Shown one piece after another: positions 45,921 through 57,285 of a stretch of 64,000 nucleotides of DNA; position 1 is the first letter of the stretch; each line of letters begins with the position of its first letter. Source of the stretch: Punctularia strigosozonata HHB-11173 SS5 (lineage: Eukaryota > Basidiomycota > Agaricomycetes > Corticiales > Punctulariaceae); assembly GCF_000264995.1 (NCBI RefSeq), contig NW_006767434.1, positions 2,258,004 to 2,322,003 of the forward strand. Reading direction: 5' to 3'. Made by a program: the position numbers and the translations under genes. The notes beneath the pieces are model-generated. The model was given only the letters and a program-made list of their open reading frames with translations. It did not search any database and had not been told where the DNA came from.

Positions 45921-47685
45921 CTATCTGACGGAATGCACGAGTTTGTAAACGCCACCGTGCCAATCCTGTGTTCTCCTCCCGGCGAGGAGAGACATAGTGG
46001 ACTATGTCATAGCGTCAGAAGACTGGGCTTCCGAGGACCAAGCGGCATCACGCACCCCGGCCGTTCCCACAAGACCCATGGCACTTGACTGTACGATAGC
46101 ATCTACGATGATATCGTGCCTGAACAGAAGGGTCGGTTTGATGTTCTAGTTCGGACATAGTGACATACGCACCATGCACTGAAACGTTCGACGGGCTCAT
46201 CTATAGTTCGGTCCATCTTAACCCAGCCCAAGGAAGTAACGTCTGCCCACCAGGCGGGGTCCTTCTCGTCGCTGGTCATCACGACACGAGTGGCAGAAAT
46301 ACCATGCTTTTCGGCAAGCTCGCGTTGTACGAGTTCCACTGTGTGTGCCCATGTTGAGAGGGGCGTCATGCACTCGTCCTTGGTTTTATCGCCACACATG
46401 CGGAGAAAGTCGCCGTGCCGTACGTGGAGGGCGATGTACTATGAATCCATTGAGGTCCCGGTGATCTGTACAATGTCTCTCGAAATACATACTGGCGGTA
46501 TCGGCTCATTGCTCTTAAGGCCGAACGTCTTCCGAATGTACTTGCGCGCTATCTCTTCAACTTGTGGCGTGAACCGCAGCTTGGATACTACATGATTCCA
46601 CGCTGGGCTGTAGTCGTGCTCGTACTCGAATAACTGCAGGGAAAGTGAGTCCAACTGTCTAACGAACACGAGCGAGCAATTTTCACCTCGGGGCCAGCTG
46701 TCACGTAGTACAAAAAATCGAAGCAGAGTAAGTGGTCATCGGGGTCTAGAGAAACACCATGCTCTCGTGACGGAAGAGGCGTTCCCAGGCTGCTTTTTCG
46801 AGTTTCTGGAAATGCCAAAGCAGCCAAGGGCCAGAACCGCGCATGGTCGTTACGGCCAACGACCGTCCAATCCGGGACCCCGGTATAAGATATATCTGCG
46901 TTGTTTATGAGAAGCTTGAGGGAATGCCATAGCCAAGCTGATCTACGAACCGAGCTTCAAGGTACTCGGTGTAAAACTGTCTCGAGGTTTGTTCTCCCCA
47001 TGGGCAGTTTGCCATACCGACCAGCAACCGATGTCTTCAAGTTCCTCACTATCCGGCTGTTTCACCTCGTGCCAGTCCAGGAGATCTATTCCTGCATCTT
47101 TCTTGAAGCGAGGAATGTCAAAGACTTTGCCGAAAGGTAGTGGTGTTGAACCCCATTCAACGTGTTCAGTGGCGACGAAAGGAGGCATGATGGGGACTCG
47201 GTCGGTGATCTTGCCCATGTATATCATATTACCGAGGGTCATAACATCATTGGCTACGAAGCGGATTAAGTGTCGCGGTGATTATACATCGTACTGTACT
47301 CACTCCATCCTGCATTGGTCCATGAGGTGATGTATTTCGTGGTATTCTTCAGGTTGTCTTAGGAGGTGCATATCAGCAACTTTCGCGGATGATTGCCGAA
47401 ATGTATACAAATACCTCGAAATCGCGCCGTGGGGAGGCCCTCGACCAGTCCACGAACCAACGCATCAGGCTCGTGTGAAGCAGCCGTTCCACATGCCTGA
47501 CTTTGAGGACCGCTGTTCCCAAGGACGTTCAGAGCCAGGTAGACGAGATACCCCAGACACAGCAGTGACGCGACGCGTTTGGTGCTGGCAGGTGGTCGGG
47601 GTAGTCTCAGCCGCGTCTTGGCAAAGAACGGGGGCCCGCCGGCGCCCCTATAATCGTCGTCGCGGGTTGCAAGGCCAAACTCCAT
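45921..47685 (-). CDS. O-fucosyltransferase-like type II membrane protein
   Basis: Starts MEFGLATRDDDYRG; a basic stretch and one N-terminal helix (RVASLLCLGYLVYLALNVL) make a type II Golgi-style anchor. The lumenal part has LKNTTKYITSWTNAGW, NDVMTLGNMIYMGKITDRVP, IMPPFVATEHVEWG, DPDDHLLCFDFLYYVTAGPE, YSPAWNHVVSKLRFTP, ALHVRHGDF-type exon near 46.4 kb leading into MCGDKTKDECMTPL, VVMTSDEKDPAWWADV, and WHDIIVDAIVQS ending in STMSLLAGRRTQDW. This order (HVRHGDF, TSDE, D.....S......G..ST.S) is that of GDP-fucose O-fucosyltransferase-like folds. The last intron removes a frame that would otherwise drift (GTAG/STMSLL). Acceptor substrate unknown. About 440 residues. Confidence 0.8.
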
Positions 47686-48226
47686 GGGGCGCGCGAGTAG
47701 GCCAGTATACCGGCACGAATGGATAGCCGCCTGGGGAGCAGGATAAACAGAAACCGAAACAACGCGCCAGGCGCAACATTATTGACACCCTGACAACAGA
47801 CACCTGCAGACGTCACTGGCATGCGCCCGCCGGGGCAGGCGCTCTAGGAGCAGTAATACTAATACGAAAAGACTCTTTCAATGAGAGAGAAGTATGCGAG
47901 AAACGATGGCGGACAGAGCGATCTATACGCCAAGTATGTGTTCTTTGCCAAACACGGCGTGTCGAATATTGCGTGTCACGCTCGAAGGGTCGAACGCGCG
48001 CGTTCGCTCATACTTACGTACGTACATACCGGCAATTGCCGAGCACATGTACAATGCGCAGCCCGTGCAGGGCATACGAGCAAAGTACTACGAAGCAATA
48101 GTACTCTACATAACTACTGTATGGATGAACGTCCAGCCTGGTGATCGGTAGAATCCTGAATGGGCCTTCGTTTGAATCAACCTTCAAGCCAGTTCGGTCA
48201 ACCCTAGGAGGAACGGTCAGCTATAA
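47686..48226. other. Spacer between O-FucT-like gene and SOD gene
   Basis: 541 bp; promoter of the minus-strand O-FucT-like gene lies here, and the 3' side of the SOD gene. No gene or transposon end is visible. Confidence 0.55.
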
Positions 48227-49016
48227 TTATTGATGGCGAGTGCAAGCCTGGCTACCGATGACACCGCACGCTGCCCTTCCCCCGGCATTTCCGGTCTTCA
48301 AAGACTCGTCGCTATCACCGCGTCCTAGGTCGTCAGTGCCCTGGCAAGAGCTTAGCACTTCGTATCACCGGACGATGATTCTCCTCTCACCTCATGCACA
48401 ACCACCGCGCGGCTTATGTTCGAGGTGCATGAGCAGGGCTCCACGTGGTTAGGTTGCTTCGAGAGAAGACTCACCCAACAATGCTGTTCGGACCGGTCAG
48501 GGAGATCAAGGCGTCGCCAAAGTCGAGGGTGGCGACGCCGTCATTATCGGAGAGGATGTTTCCCAGATCTCCAACATGGCGTGAATCCTTAGCATCGGAG
48601 GGTGCGCCGTGTGTGACACCAGCCGGGTTGAAATGAGAGCCCGTGCTGGCGCATCCGCCAGAGACATCCCCGAAGGCGTGTACATGGAATCCACGCTTTG
48701 CGTTTTGATCGAGACCGGTTACTTTGCCAGTGATCTTTACTGGGCCGGTGGGTGAGGACTGCGAGAATGTAACAGTTCCTTTGACAGTGTTGCCGTTGAG
48801 CACGGCAACCGCCTGCGTGGCATGCACGAGTGAGCACTGAGGTCATACACACATTCGCACGTCGGAGCGCACCTTAGTCACCACAGGGCCGGTAGGTGTT
48901 ACAACCACTGGCCTGAAGTATGCGTTCCACAATAGGAAAACGAGCACGAAGCCCGCAACTGAGGCATACACCACAGACCTTGCTGACTTTTGTTGGTGTT
49001 GGGAGCGGTAGTCCAT
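48227..49016 (-). CDS. Membrane-anchored Cu/Zn superoxide dismutase
   Basis: Four exons (49016-48873, 48812-48475, 48412-48391, 48340-48227) give 205 residues. All metal ligands are present: H91, H93, H108, H116, H127, D130 and H167. C102 and C193 form the structural disulphide and R190 is the active-site guide Arg ([13 protein letters not shown]). It therefore should be an active Cu,Zn-SOD. Unlike cytosolic Sod1 it has a 48-residue N-terminal extension, on its own exon, with a hydrophobic helix (residues about 15-34, [20 protein letters not shown]) flanked by Lys/Arg. That predicts a signal anchor with the enzyme outside the cytosol (lumen or cell surface). Exon 3 is only 22 nt. The gene is divergent from MSH5. 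Confidence 0.92.
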
Positions 49017-49212
49017 GGCGGCAGGGCAAGAACCTTTGGTGGGAGGAAGGTGAGGCCAGCTCTGAGGCAATTACGCGCCTGAGAGTCAGCACGACTGTCC
49101 AATGAGGAGTTTGCATACGTCACGCGCGGCCGCACGTCAGTCAGGTGACGAAACGCGTCTTGAGAGCCGTCACGGGCGCACACTCGAGAACACATCACTC
49201 GACTCGACCATC
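49017..49212. promoter_or_regulatory. Divergent promoter of SOD and MSH5 genes
   Basis: Only 196 bp separate the two start codons, so regulatory DNA must be shared. It contains ACGCGCG/ACGCGTC-like GC-rich motifs at 49120-49155, the kind bound by cell-cycle or stress factors, but no firm site can be named. Confidence 0.45.
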
Positions 49213-52200
49213 ATGGTCAGATCACAGAAAGGCAAAAAGCGTCAACAATCCTCTCCGGAAGACGACGACGAGGCTCCATTGAGAACTGCTGCTGATCAAC
49301 CTAAGAAAAAAGTACGATGGAGCAGCGACCATGACGACGATAATGAGGAGGCAGCAGAAATTCTAGCAGATGAGATCTCGGAGGAAACAGGCTCCGACAA
49401 AGTATGCTCGAATCTTCGCTCTTCGATGGCCCCTATAAATGTAACAAATAGATTTGCCTTGCGGCGACGTGTCATCGGTGAGACTATTGCAGCGATCGCT
49501 TCCAGCACCTTAACAGCGTCCCGGACCTACGCTATGCAGCGGGCGACTAGGCTGTGCATACTATGAACCTGTTCAAGCAACAGTATACGTCTTAGAAGAC
49601 ACGAACGACAGCGTACACTTTGATTTGACGAAAATGCGTGCGTATATGCGCATGTCCTGAAGTCCGCGGTGTTGCGCATTACAATTTCCACAGTATTCGA
49701 ACAAGCAAATCCGGACATTGTTCTCACCGGCTCTAGGGCCGATGACGAATTCATAGATCTGCTTCGTGACCTCGGTCTGTTAAGGCACAGACAAAGGCGC
49801 GAAAAACGCTGATGCGCTTTCAGTCGACGCTTCCTCTGGCCGATTTACCATTCGACCATGGAAGGACTTCGCTGCGCCCAAGGGCCGGGAGAGGCTTCTC
49901 TGCCTGCCAATGTTACTGAACCTTTCAGAAGATCCACAAGGAGGAGATGTAGTCTCCACTGTATCCGGGTCGAGCGAACCGCGAAACGCATACGATTTTA
50001 TGCAACGAAGGCGAGAGGTTCATGGCGATCCAGTGATGCAGCGATGGAACGCAGGAATACGGCTGGCTAACTTTACTGATCCATCGGACTCACCTCTTTG
50101 CGTGAGTCGTGCTTTTCCAAGCTGGATCTACCTTTCACCGCTTTTCGCTTAGATGGGCTCCATTGCGGCGCTGCTTGATCACCTGGCACGAGAACGCGCG
50201 ATAGGGGATTTGGAGCCGGAAGGTCTGGGCGCATTGGACGTTCGCGCAATTAAAAGCGTTTCTCTGTGAACATTCACCTACTCCGGACGTGTCTTGACTC
50301 TGACTCGGGTCTAGGGAACAAGTTATGCAGATCAACTCTGACGCTTTATCGTTCGAAATTCGCGTATTCTCCCGGTGGTTCGGTCTGACATCGCGAACAG
50401 CTCCCTGCAAATTTTCGAGAACGAAAGTCATGCCTCCATACACTCCGACAAGACCAAAGAAGGTCTATCCTTATTCGGTGCGTTCACGCTCTATCTCACG
50501 TCCGCCTCGTTTGATTTTCCTCGATAGGGATTTTGAACAACACTCGGATGTCACTCGGACGTGCCCTGCTACGACAATGGCTTCTGAGGCCGTCGCTCTC
50601 ATTTGAGGTTATCCAAGCCAGACACGATGCTGTGGAGTGCTTTTCACGTCCGGAAAACTTGACAACTGCGGGAAGTATGCACGCCCATCTTAAGGGGATC
50701 AAAAATTTACCTAGATTCATGGCGAATCTGCGAGCTGGCCGCGCTGGAGTGATAGAGTGGCAGGGTCTCGTCAAAGTATGGCTCTTAGGACACTCGATTG
50801 GAAATATAACCGACGTTCTCTCAGTTCGCATTCCATGCGGTTATGCTTCACGATGTTATTCAGGAGTTAAACCAGGCACGCCAGGTCCTGATCATTCAGA
50901 AGGTCAATCAGAGCCTCGTCGTCAACGGATCGTACTGATATAATGGCAATCAGCTGCACGAAGTGCTGGACGTGGCGGCATTTCGAGTGATCGGAGAGAC
51001 TATCAACAACACTGTTAGTCATGGGGATTTCTGCCTACGGTGCTTATACCGGCTCTGATGTCCTCATAGATCGACTGGGAAGAATCCGATGAAGCGAAGC
51101 GTGTCTGTATCAGACCGCAAGTCGATGAAGAACTCGACAATCTGAAGCACATATACCACGGCATTGACTCCGTCCTTGTATGCATGCGCTTTCCTTCCTG
51201 CGCCAAAGATGCTTATGGGCTGCTCGAACGTAGTCAAACGTCGCAGAACAGATATGCGCATCAATTCCGCCTGACTACGTGCCATCGCTTAATGTTGTGT
51301 ACTTCCCGCAACTCGGTAAGAGCCAGTGCTACTCGCCTCTGAACTCCGTTGAACAGCATCAGGTTTCCTGATCTGCTTGCCAATGTTGGAAGAGTGGAAA
51401 TCAGGGCAGGATATACAAGTTCTTGATGGGTGGAGCTTCCAGTTCTCTTCAGAGTGAGTCGTTGGAGTGAGCGTGCCAGTTGGAACATCACTTGCTCATG
51501 AAGATAACCAGGTCGCATGTCTACTTCAAGTCCCCTGAAATGCGAGGTTTGTGCTGCTCTAATTGGTATTAGCGTCGGCTACACGCACCCTATAGATATG
51601 GACACGCACATCGGTGATCTTCAACCGTCAATCGTTGGTGAGTCAGTCTTTGCGCGGAGTGTGCATCTCCTCAAATTGCTGGAAGATCGCGAAATCGAGA
51701 TTGCGCAGAGCTTGCTGGAACAGCTTCTAGCTTACGACAACGCAATATGTGACGCCTGTCACGTCTGCGCGGAACTTGACTGTTTACTATCCTTTGCCGA
51801 AGTGTCTCGAGCGCTCGACTATCGGAGACCAACCATGGTAGAGAGGAACGTAATCCATATCAAACAAGGACGGCAAGTACTTCCTACAATTTGCCATACC
51901 CTCGCAGCCCACCCTTCGGACAGGCATCCATTACAAGAACAAGTCGTGGATACATTTGTGCCAAACGACGTGACGATCACAGGTGGCGCGGGGCTTGGTG
52001 TACTCCAAGGACTACCGGTAGAAGACGACGATGTGCCGCTAGGAAACAGTGTCGTTATCTGCACGGGCGCAAATGCCTGCGGAAAGGTGGACGTCCTACG
52101 TATTGGCATTGCACACGAGCCTGAACTTTGTAGAGTGTTTACCTCAAGCAGGTGTGCAACTGAAGCTAAACTCTGCCCTCAAGCTTACGATTCGCAATCG

Positions 52201-53382
52201 ACCAGACTGCAGTCATACAGTTCATGGCTCAGGTGAGCAGCTCGATCTATTATCAACGCCTATTGAAACTCTTCCCAGATAGGATGGTACGCAACTGTCT
52301 TTCACGCACTCATATTTTGAGATGATGTGTAGCTTTGTACCGGCGGAGTCAGCAACATTGGGCATCGTCGATAAAAGTGCTAAACACTGGTCGATCGAAT
52401 TAAGTGGATTTTGCTGATCAATCCCCCGTAGTTTTCACCCGCATCCAGACTACAGAATCAGTCTCCAAAGTGAAAGCAACGGAACACATGCAGACAGAGA
52501 TCTGATCCGCTCTTTCATATCTTCCGCAGGTTCAATCCGCTTTTATGATTGACCTCAATCAAGTATCCCTTGCTCTGCGGAATGCCACTGCCAGATCGCT
52601 GATACTTCTGGACGAATTCGGCAAAGGCACCATTTCCACAGGCTCGTATATTCACATTATTCGTGAAGGACATCTGCGCAAGGGATTAACACCAGCTAAT
52701 TTGCTTCTGGATTTTGGACACGACGTTTTCTGTGCCTGCTCTTCTACTTGCCTGAAGATGGAGCTGGATTGTTCTGCGGCGTCATCAAACATCTGCTATC
52801 TCGAGGCGCCGCTTGTCCCAAGGTCATGGCGACAACGCACTTCCCCGAGATTTTTGATCGAGAACTGCTCGACGTTGGTGCACTGCCTATCACGCTTTCC
52901 CACATGGAGGTACTGGTCACGTCCAGTGATGGAAATATAGCAAATGAACCTGGGCAATTCGCGATCAAACCTGGTGAAAAAATAACATACCTGTACAGGT
53001 ATGTAATCCGGCCTCGATGTGCTAGACTCCTGAAAAGATGCCCTCAGGGTTGCCAACGGACTATCGGTCGAGTCGCATGCCACAATGTGTGCCGAGCTCT
53101 TCGGCATACCGCGACGGATTGTTGAGAGAGCCCAATACGTCAGGTAACGCCCGGTTTGCATCACTGGTGATATGATTAAAGCCTTTCAGTCATCTGCTAT
53201 CTATTCATGAGGTTGGTGAGCTTCTCGACGAGGATATGAACGAAGACGAAAGAGTGGAGCTGGAGGTTGCCGAGGCCATTTGTCGTCGTTTCTTAACGTG
53301 GGACTTGAGCCCAGACAGAGATGATAGCGAACCTGTCAAGACGACTTTGGCGACAGTCCTGGGACGCACAGCGGAGGGATGA
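49213..53382 (+). CDS. MSH5: Meiotic MutS homologue MSH5
   Basis: Partner of Msh4 in stabilising meiotic crossovers. It starts with a charged nuclear-type segment ([11 protein letters not shown]) and then [56 protein letters not shown]. The lever and clamp region follows ([48 protein letters not shown]). The ATPase has Walker A GANACGKS (an intron falls between K and S), [48 protein letters not shown], Walker [27 protein letters not shown] and [10 protein letters not shown]. The C-terminal helix-turn-helix end is [20 protein letters not shown]. No mismatch-recognition F-x-E motif is seen, as expected for Msh5. One intron near 52642-52757 fits only a GC donor. Confidence 0.93.
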
Positions 53383-53528
53383 CATGACTCGAAGCCCGCT
53401 TGTGCATGTATCTGTATACATTAAGGTCCATGATCCATGGAATCAGTAAAACTCTACATCTATATAAAGGTGCCCGAAAGCAATTGTTGCGATTGTTAAA
53501 TGTTGGTAAAATGCGATGGTGACCAATG

Positions 53529-54887
53529 TCACTGCTTATGAATCTCAAGCCCAGGTGGTGCTCCGAGCGCGTCTTTAATCGCGCCGTATAGAAGGAACTG
53601 GCCAGATACAAGACCGGCTGTCATGACCATCCTGGGTCCGAGGCCAGCGAACAGTCCCCTAAAACCGGCCTCCTTTGCCAGCATCGCTAGTCGATGAGGC
53701 ATCGATCCTTCCGGTCCATGGCCCTTGTTGATTTGCGATAGCAGCGTATCGGCGGGCTGGCTGAGGATGGCAGCGGCAAAGCCGGCGATGATACCGCACC
53801 CTAGGTCGGTGGTAAACTTGGATACCCCAGAGAGGTTCTTCTTCTTCTCTTCTCCTATGGAGCGATTCACTATCTCGTGACACCACTCGTTCACGGTGAA
53901 CTGCCCTATGGCGTAAGGTATTTGCCTGTGGCGCATGTAAGTCTTGGTCATGGCTCAGTGATTTGACTAGAACAATTACGTACTTGCACAGAATCGGAAG
54001 AAAGCCGGCGTATAACTCGCGAACGCCGCCTTCTCTTGCAAGTCGAGTGAAGCCAGTAGTGAGACCCGTGGCATATCCCCGCTCAGAGACGAGACGTATA
54101 CGAGTTGCCTCAAGGGGGGTCAGAAGAATGTCGGCGAAGAATCTTCAGACAGATCTGAGCATGAGATGCACGTGGAAAGTGATGCCGTCACTCACTCTGC
54201 TGTACTCGAAGCGCCGAGATATATCGCGGTGCGATATTTCGTCGCAGTTTCCTCGTCACCGGCTATCTGAACAAACTTCTTCTTCCAGTACTCATACCCG
54301 GCAAATTTGGCTCCGCCTTGGACAAGATATCCGACGGCGGTAGGTCCGAAGCCAGTCAGGAGTGCTGATGCACCTTCGTTCGCGACAATGTATCTGTTAC
54401 GTTCATCGCGGCCAATGAGCATGTACCTGGCCACAGAATGCTGGGCCGCCATACCTGCCGCCTGTTACCAGACTGTACCCCTTTAGCTTCGGGTCAATCT
54501 GTCTGTTCAAGAGTGAGGTCCAACTTCTCGCTGACACATTGCAGGCGGTAAGCATACATGCGGGTCTTGACAACATCGACAGCTGCAGTAACGCACGAGT
54601 TAACAAAGCTCCCAAAGCTGGCCAACAATAAAAACGCACGGGTCATCCCTCCATGGGTAACTCTGCATATGCAACGTTCGCGTCAGCGTCGGATTCTGAG
54701 GTTCAATGGTATGCAGCGTACGTGCAACATAGCGCTCCTGCAGGCGCGATAAGAGTACTGACCGGGGTCAACGTAGTTACAGATAGCACTCATACGCACC
54801 GGCAAGGAAGAAAGACGAGTAGTCCTTAGGCGTGAATTGTGGTGTACTGAATGGTTTAACGGGCAGTTTCTCGGACGCTTGAGACAT
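53529..54887 (-). CDS. MIR1: Mitochondrial phosphate carrier
   Basis: Inner-membrane phosphate/proton symporter that feeds ATP synthase. Start MSQASEKLPVKPFS; the first repeat signature PVDVVKTR is rebuilt across an intron (GALCCTVTHGGMTP, VDVVKTRIQIDPKLKG). Repeat 2: ADILLTPLEATRIRLVSERG, with IVANEGASALLTGFGPTAVG before it. Repeat 3: GIIAGFAAAILSQPADTLLS, then GFRGLFAGLGPRMVMTAGLV. All three P-x-[DE] elements and six helices are accounted for. The last exon ends LGAPPGLEIHKQ. THGG-type N-terminal repeat and QPADTLLS are hallmarks of PiC rather than other carriers. The gene is divergent from the F-box gene. Confidence 0.94.
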
Positions 54888-55095
54888 ATTGTAGTCGGCG
54901 CAGGTTGCTGGGTCGGTCGTTTGACCATCTCAAGGACGCGGGGCGGCGGTGTTATATGGGCGCGTCGACGACGTCATCGTCGGGTCGTCTTGCGTTTATC
55001 CCCGTATATACACGACCACGTGGCTTTGCTGATATCGACTCCCGAACGCGTCCTCACCGCAGTCTTCACTCGATCGGTATTACCACACGGACGGC
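54888..55095. promoter_or_regulatory. Divergent promoter of MIR1 and F-box gene
   Basis: 208 bp between start codons. A TATATA-type stretch occurs at about 55004-55012 (plus-strand side). No other sites are claimed. Confidence 0.4.
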
Positions 55096-56864
55096 ATGGC
55101 TTGGGAGGCGGAATTCAGAAAAGGCATCAACGAGTACAAGGCTACGCGCTATCAGCAATCGCTCACCCACCTCACCAAGGCGCGTCGAGAAGTGGCGAAT
55201 ATGCAGCTGTCGTCTGACTTCAGTACTAGGCCATAGACCTGGGCGGCACGCGATATAACATCTTCGATTCCCGTGCAGCTGTCCACGAAAAGCTGAAGAA
55301 CACGAAAAACGCGTTACTTGACGCGAAAAGGGTCATCGAACTTGCGCCCCAAAGATGGCAAGGTTATTACCGCTCGGCGCGTCTCTTCTTTGCAGTCGGC
55401 AAATACGAACACGCGCTGAAGATGATCGACTGCGCACTTGCTCGCATCGATGTGACGGACACAAAACGGCGCCAGGAACTCGAGCTCCTTGGGCAGAATG
55501 CTGCGAACGCACTGGAGAACGCCCGCAGGCATACCTCGCGAATCACCTGTCATCTCGCCAAACTGCCCTTTGAACTTCTCGTCGAGATATTCTCCGTTCT
55601 GCTGGAAGAAAATCCACAACGCATTTTAGTCTTTGCTTCAGTTTGCATGCACTGGAGGGACGTCGCATTAAACGCACCTGTTCTCTGGGGTGCGCTCGTC
55701 TTAACGGCGCGCAATCCATCAAAGAAAATCCAGCTGTGGAAGGAGCGATCAAGAGGTAGAATCTTCTCGGTCGTCGTCCGAGACGATGCTTTCCCCGAAA
55801 CGCGTTTTACCGAAGCAGCCTATGATCTGCGGGATGTCGTGATGTCGCGCAATATCAAAACATTGGAAGTACCTAGCGCACTCCTCGTTGCAATCCTGGA
55901 CACTGAGCCAGATTCCTCGCAAATCGCCTCCCTCGCTCCGCCCAGATTGCTCTTGAGTGGTGCTTATATCTCCTTCCGAGCCAAACCCTGTTATGATCGC
56001 CTCGACGGGCAGAATCTCCGATCCTTGGAATTCTGTGATGTGTCCATATGTCCACCACCATGGACCACTCGTGCAATCACGATCACGGCTCTGCGCACCT
56101 TGACCATACGTGGGCTCACCTTGTTGCGGACGCCGGATTTAATCCAGGTGCTCCATCGAAATCCATACATGGAGACGCTCGTGGTGGATTTGTCCTCAGG
56201 CTCCACCGTAGATGCTTATTTTCACGAGGAAGATGGTCTACTCGTTGAGCTTCCCAACCTCGCTCATCTTGAATTGGCCAACGTTCACCTCGGGGCCATA
56301 GATATCATTCGGTGGTTGCGTTTATCGAAGCTGCAAGTTCTACGGCTCGACGCGATCCGCGACATCGTCGACAACTTCTTATCTTTCCTAACGACCGTTC
56401 ACGGCACAAACTCGCTCACCACGTTGCGACTTGCGCGGTGCATATGGACTGCTGAAGCACTCAAGGCTTTGGTTGCTGCGTGTCCAGACATGGAGACGCT
56501 CGAAGTCACTGCGTTTGCTGGCGAAGACATCAACAACGTTGTTGAATCACTAGCCCCTGCAGGCACTTCAGAAGTCAGGTTGTCCCGATGGCCATTACTC
56601 AAAAACCTCGACTTCTCCGGCAATCCGAGATTGAGGACAGGACCACTCATCAAGCTCGTCAAGGCTCGCCTTCCTCTAACCTCCCAAAATGGTAGCAGTA
56701 CAGAGAATTCGACATCGAGAACCTGCGACATTACCCCCATTCAATCGTTGAACGTGAATGGATGCGATAGGATAGAGGCGGAATCACTCCCCTGGTTCAG
56801 AAGCGTCGTGAAAGCATTCAGCTGTGTATATATGACAAGGAAGCAAGCCAAACGTGTTCGCTGA
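55096..56864 (+). CDS. TPR / F-box / LRR protein (Pof3-Dia2-like layout)
   Basis: Two exons, 55096-55179 and 55230-56864, give 572 residues if the intron starts at GC (GT choice 12 nt later gives a 38-nt intron, too short). TPR repeats: FRKGINEYKATRYQQSLTHL / TKAIDLGGTRYNIFDSRAAV, YYRSARLFFAVGKYEHALKM. F-box: LAKLPFELLVEIFSVLLEEN, then VCMHWRDVALNAPVLW. Leucine-rich repeats follow (LRSLEFCDVSICPP, LPNLAHLELANVHLG, LKNLDFSGNPRLRTG). The combination TPR plus F-box plus LRR is that of fission yeast Pof3 and budding yeast Dia2, SCF receptors linked to replication and genome stability. Direct orthology is not proven; many Agaricomycete F-box proteins share the F-box/LRR part. Confidence 0.82.
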
Positions 56865-57285
56865 GGATAACAGCTCGGCATATGAACTCCTAACCCGGCG
56901 CTTAATTAGGATTTGCCACAACGGTCCGCCTTCGCGAAGTGATTTCTGGATTGATTGTTGTTTGACTAGATACTCGATCATGACCTCGCCGTACCTCCGA
57001 TGAATATACCACGAGCCATTACTGATCACCTCGGATCTGAGGCATTGATCGAGGTAATATATGTGACAACAGAAAGACATTTCGTTCGATACCGGAGCAA
57101 TGATAGTGGTACAATTCATACGCCAAGACCATTGGTACAGGATACTCTGACAGTGCGCTCCGTCAATCACGTTTGCGGGAACAGTCGATTACACTTCCAA
57201 CGTTCAACGCTTCACTCGTGATCTGGGATCCTGTTCATGTCAGTAAAGTGAAGAGTAAAGCGAGAAACTGCGCCTACTTAGCCAC
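56865..57285. other. Convergent spacer
   Basis: 421 bp between the 3' ends of the F-box gene and the PSD-family gene. No gene, hairpin or repeat stands out. Confidence 0.55.
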
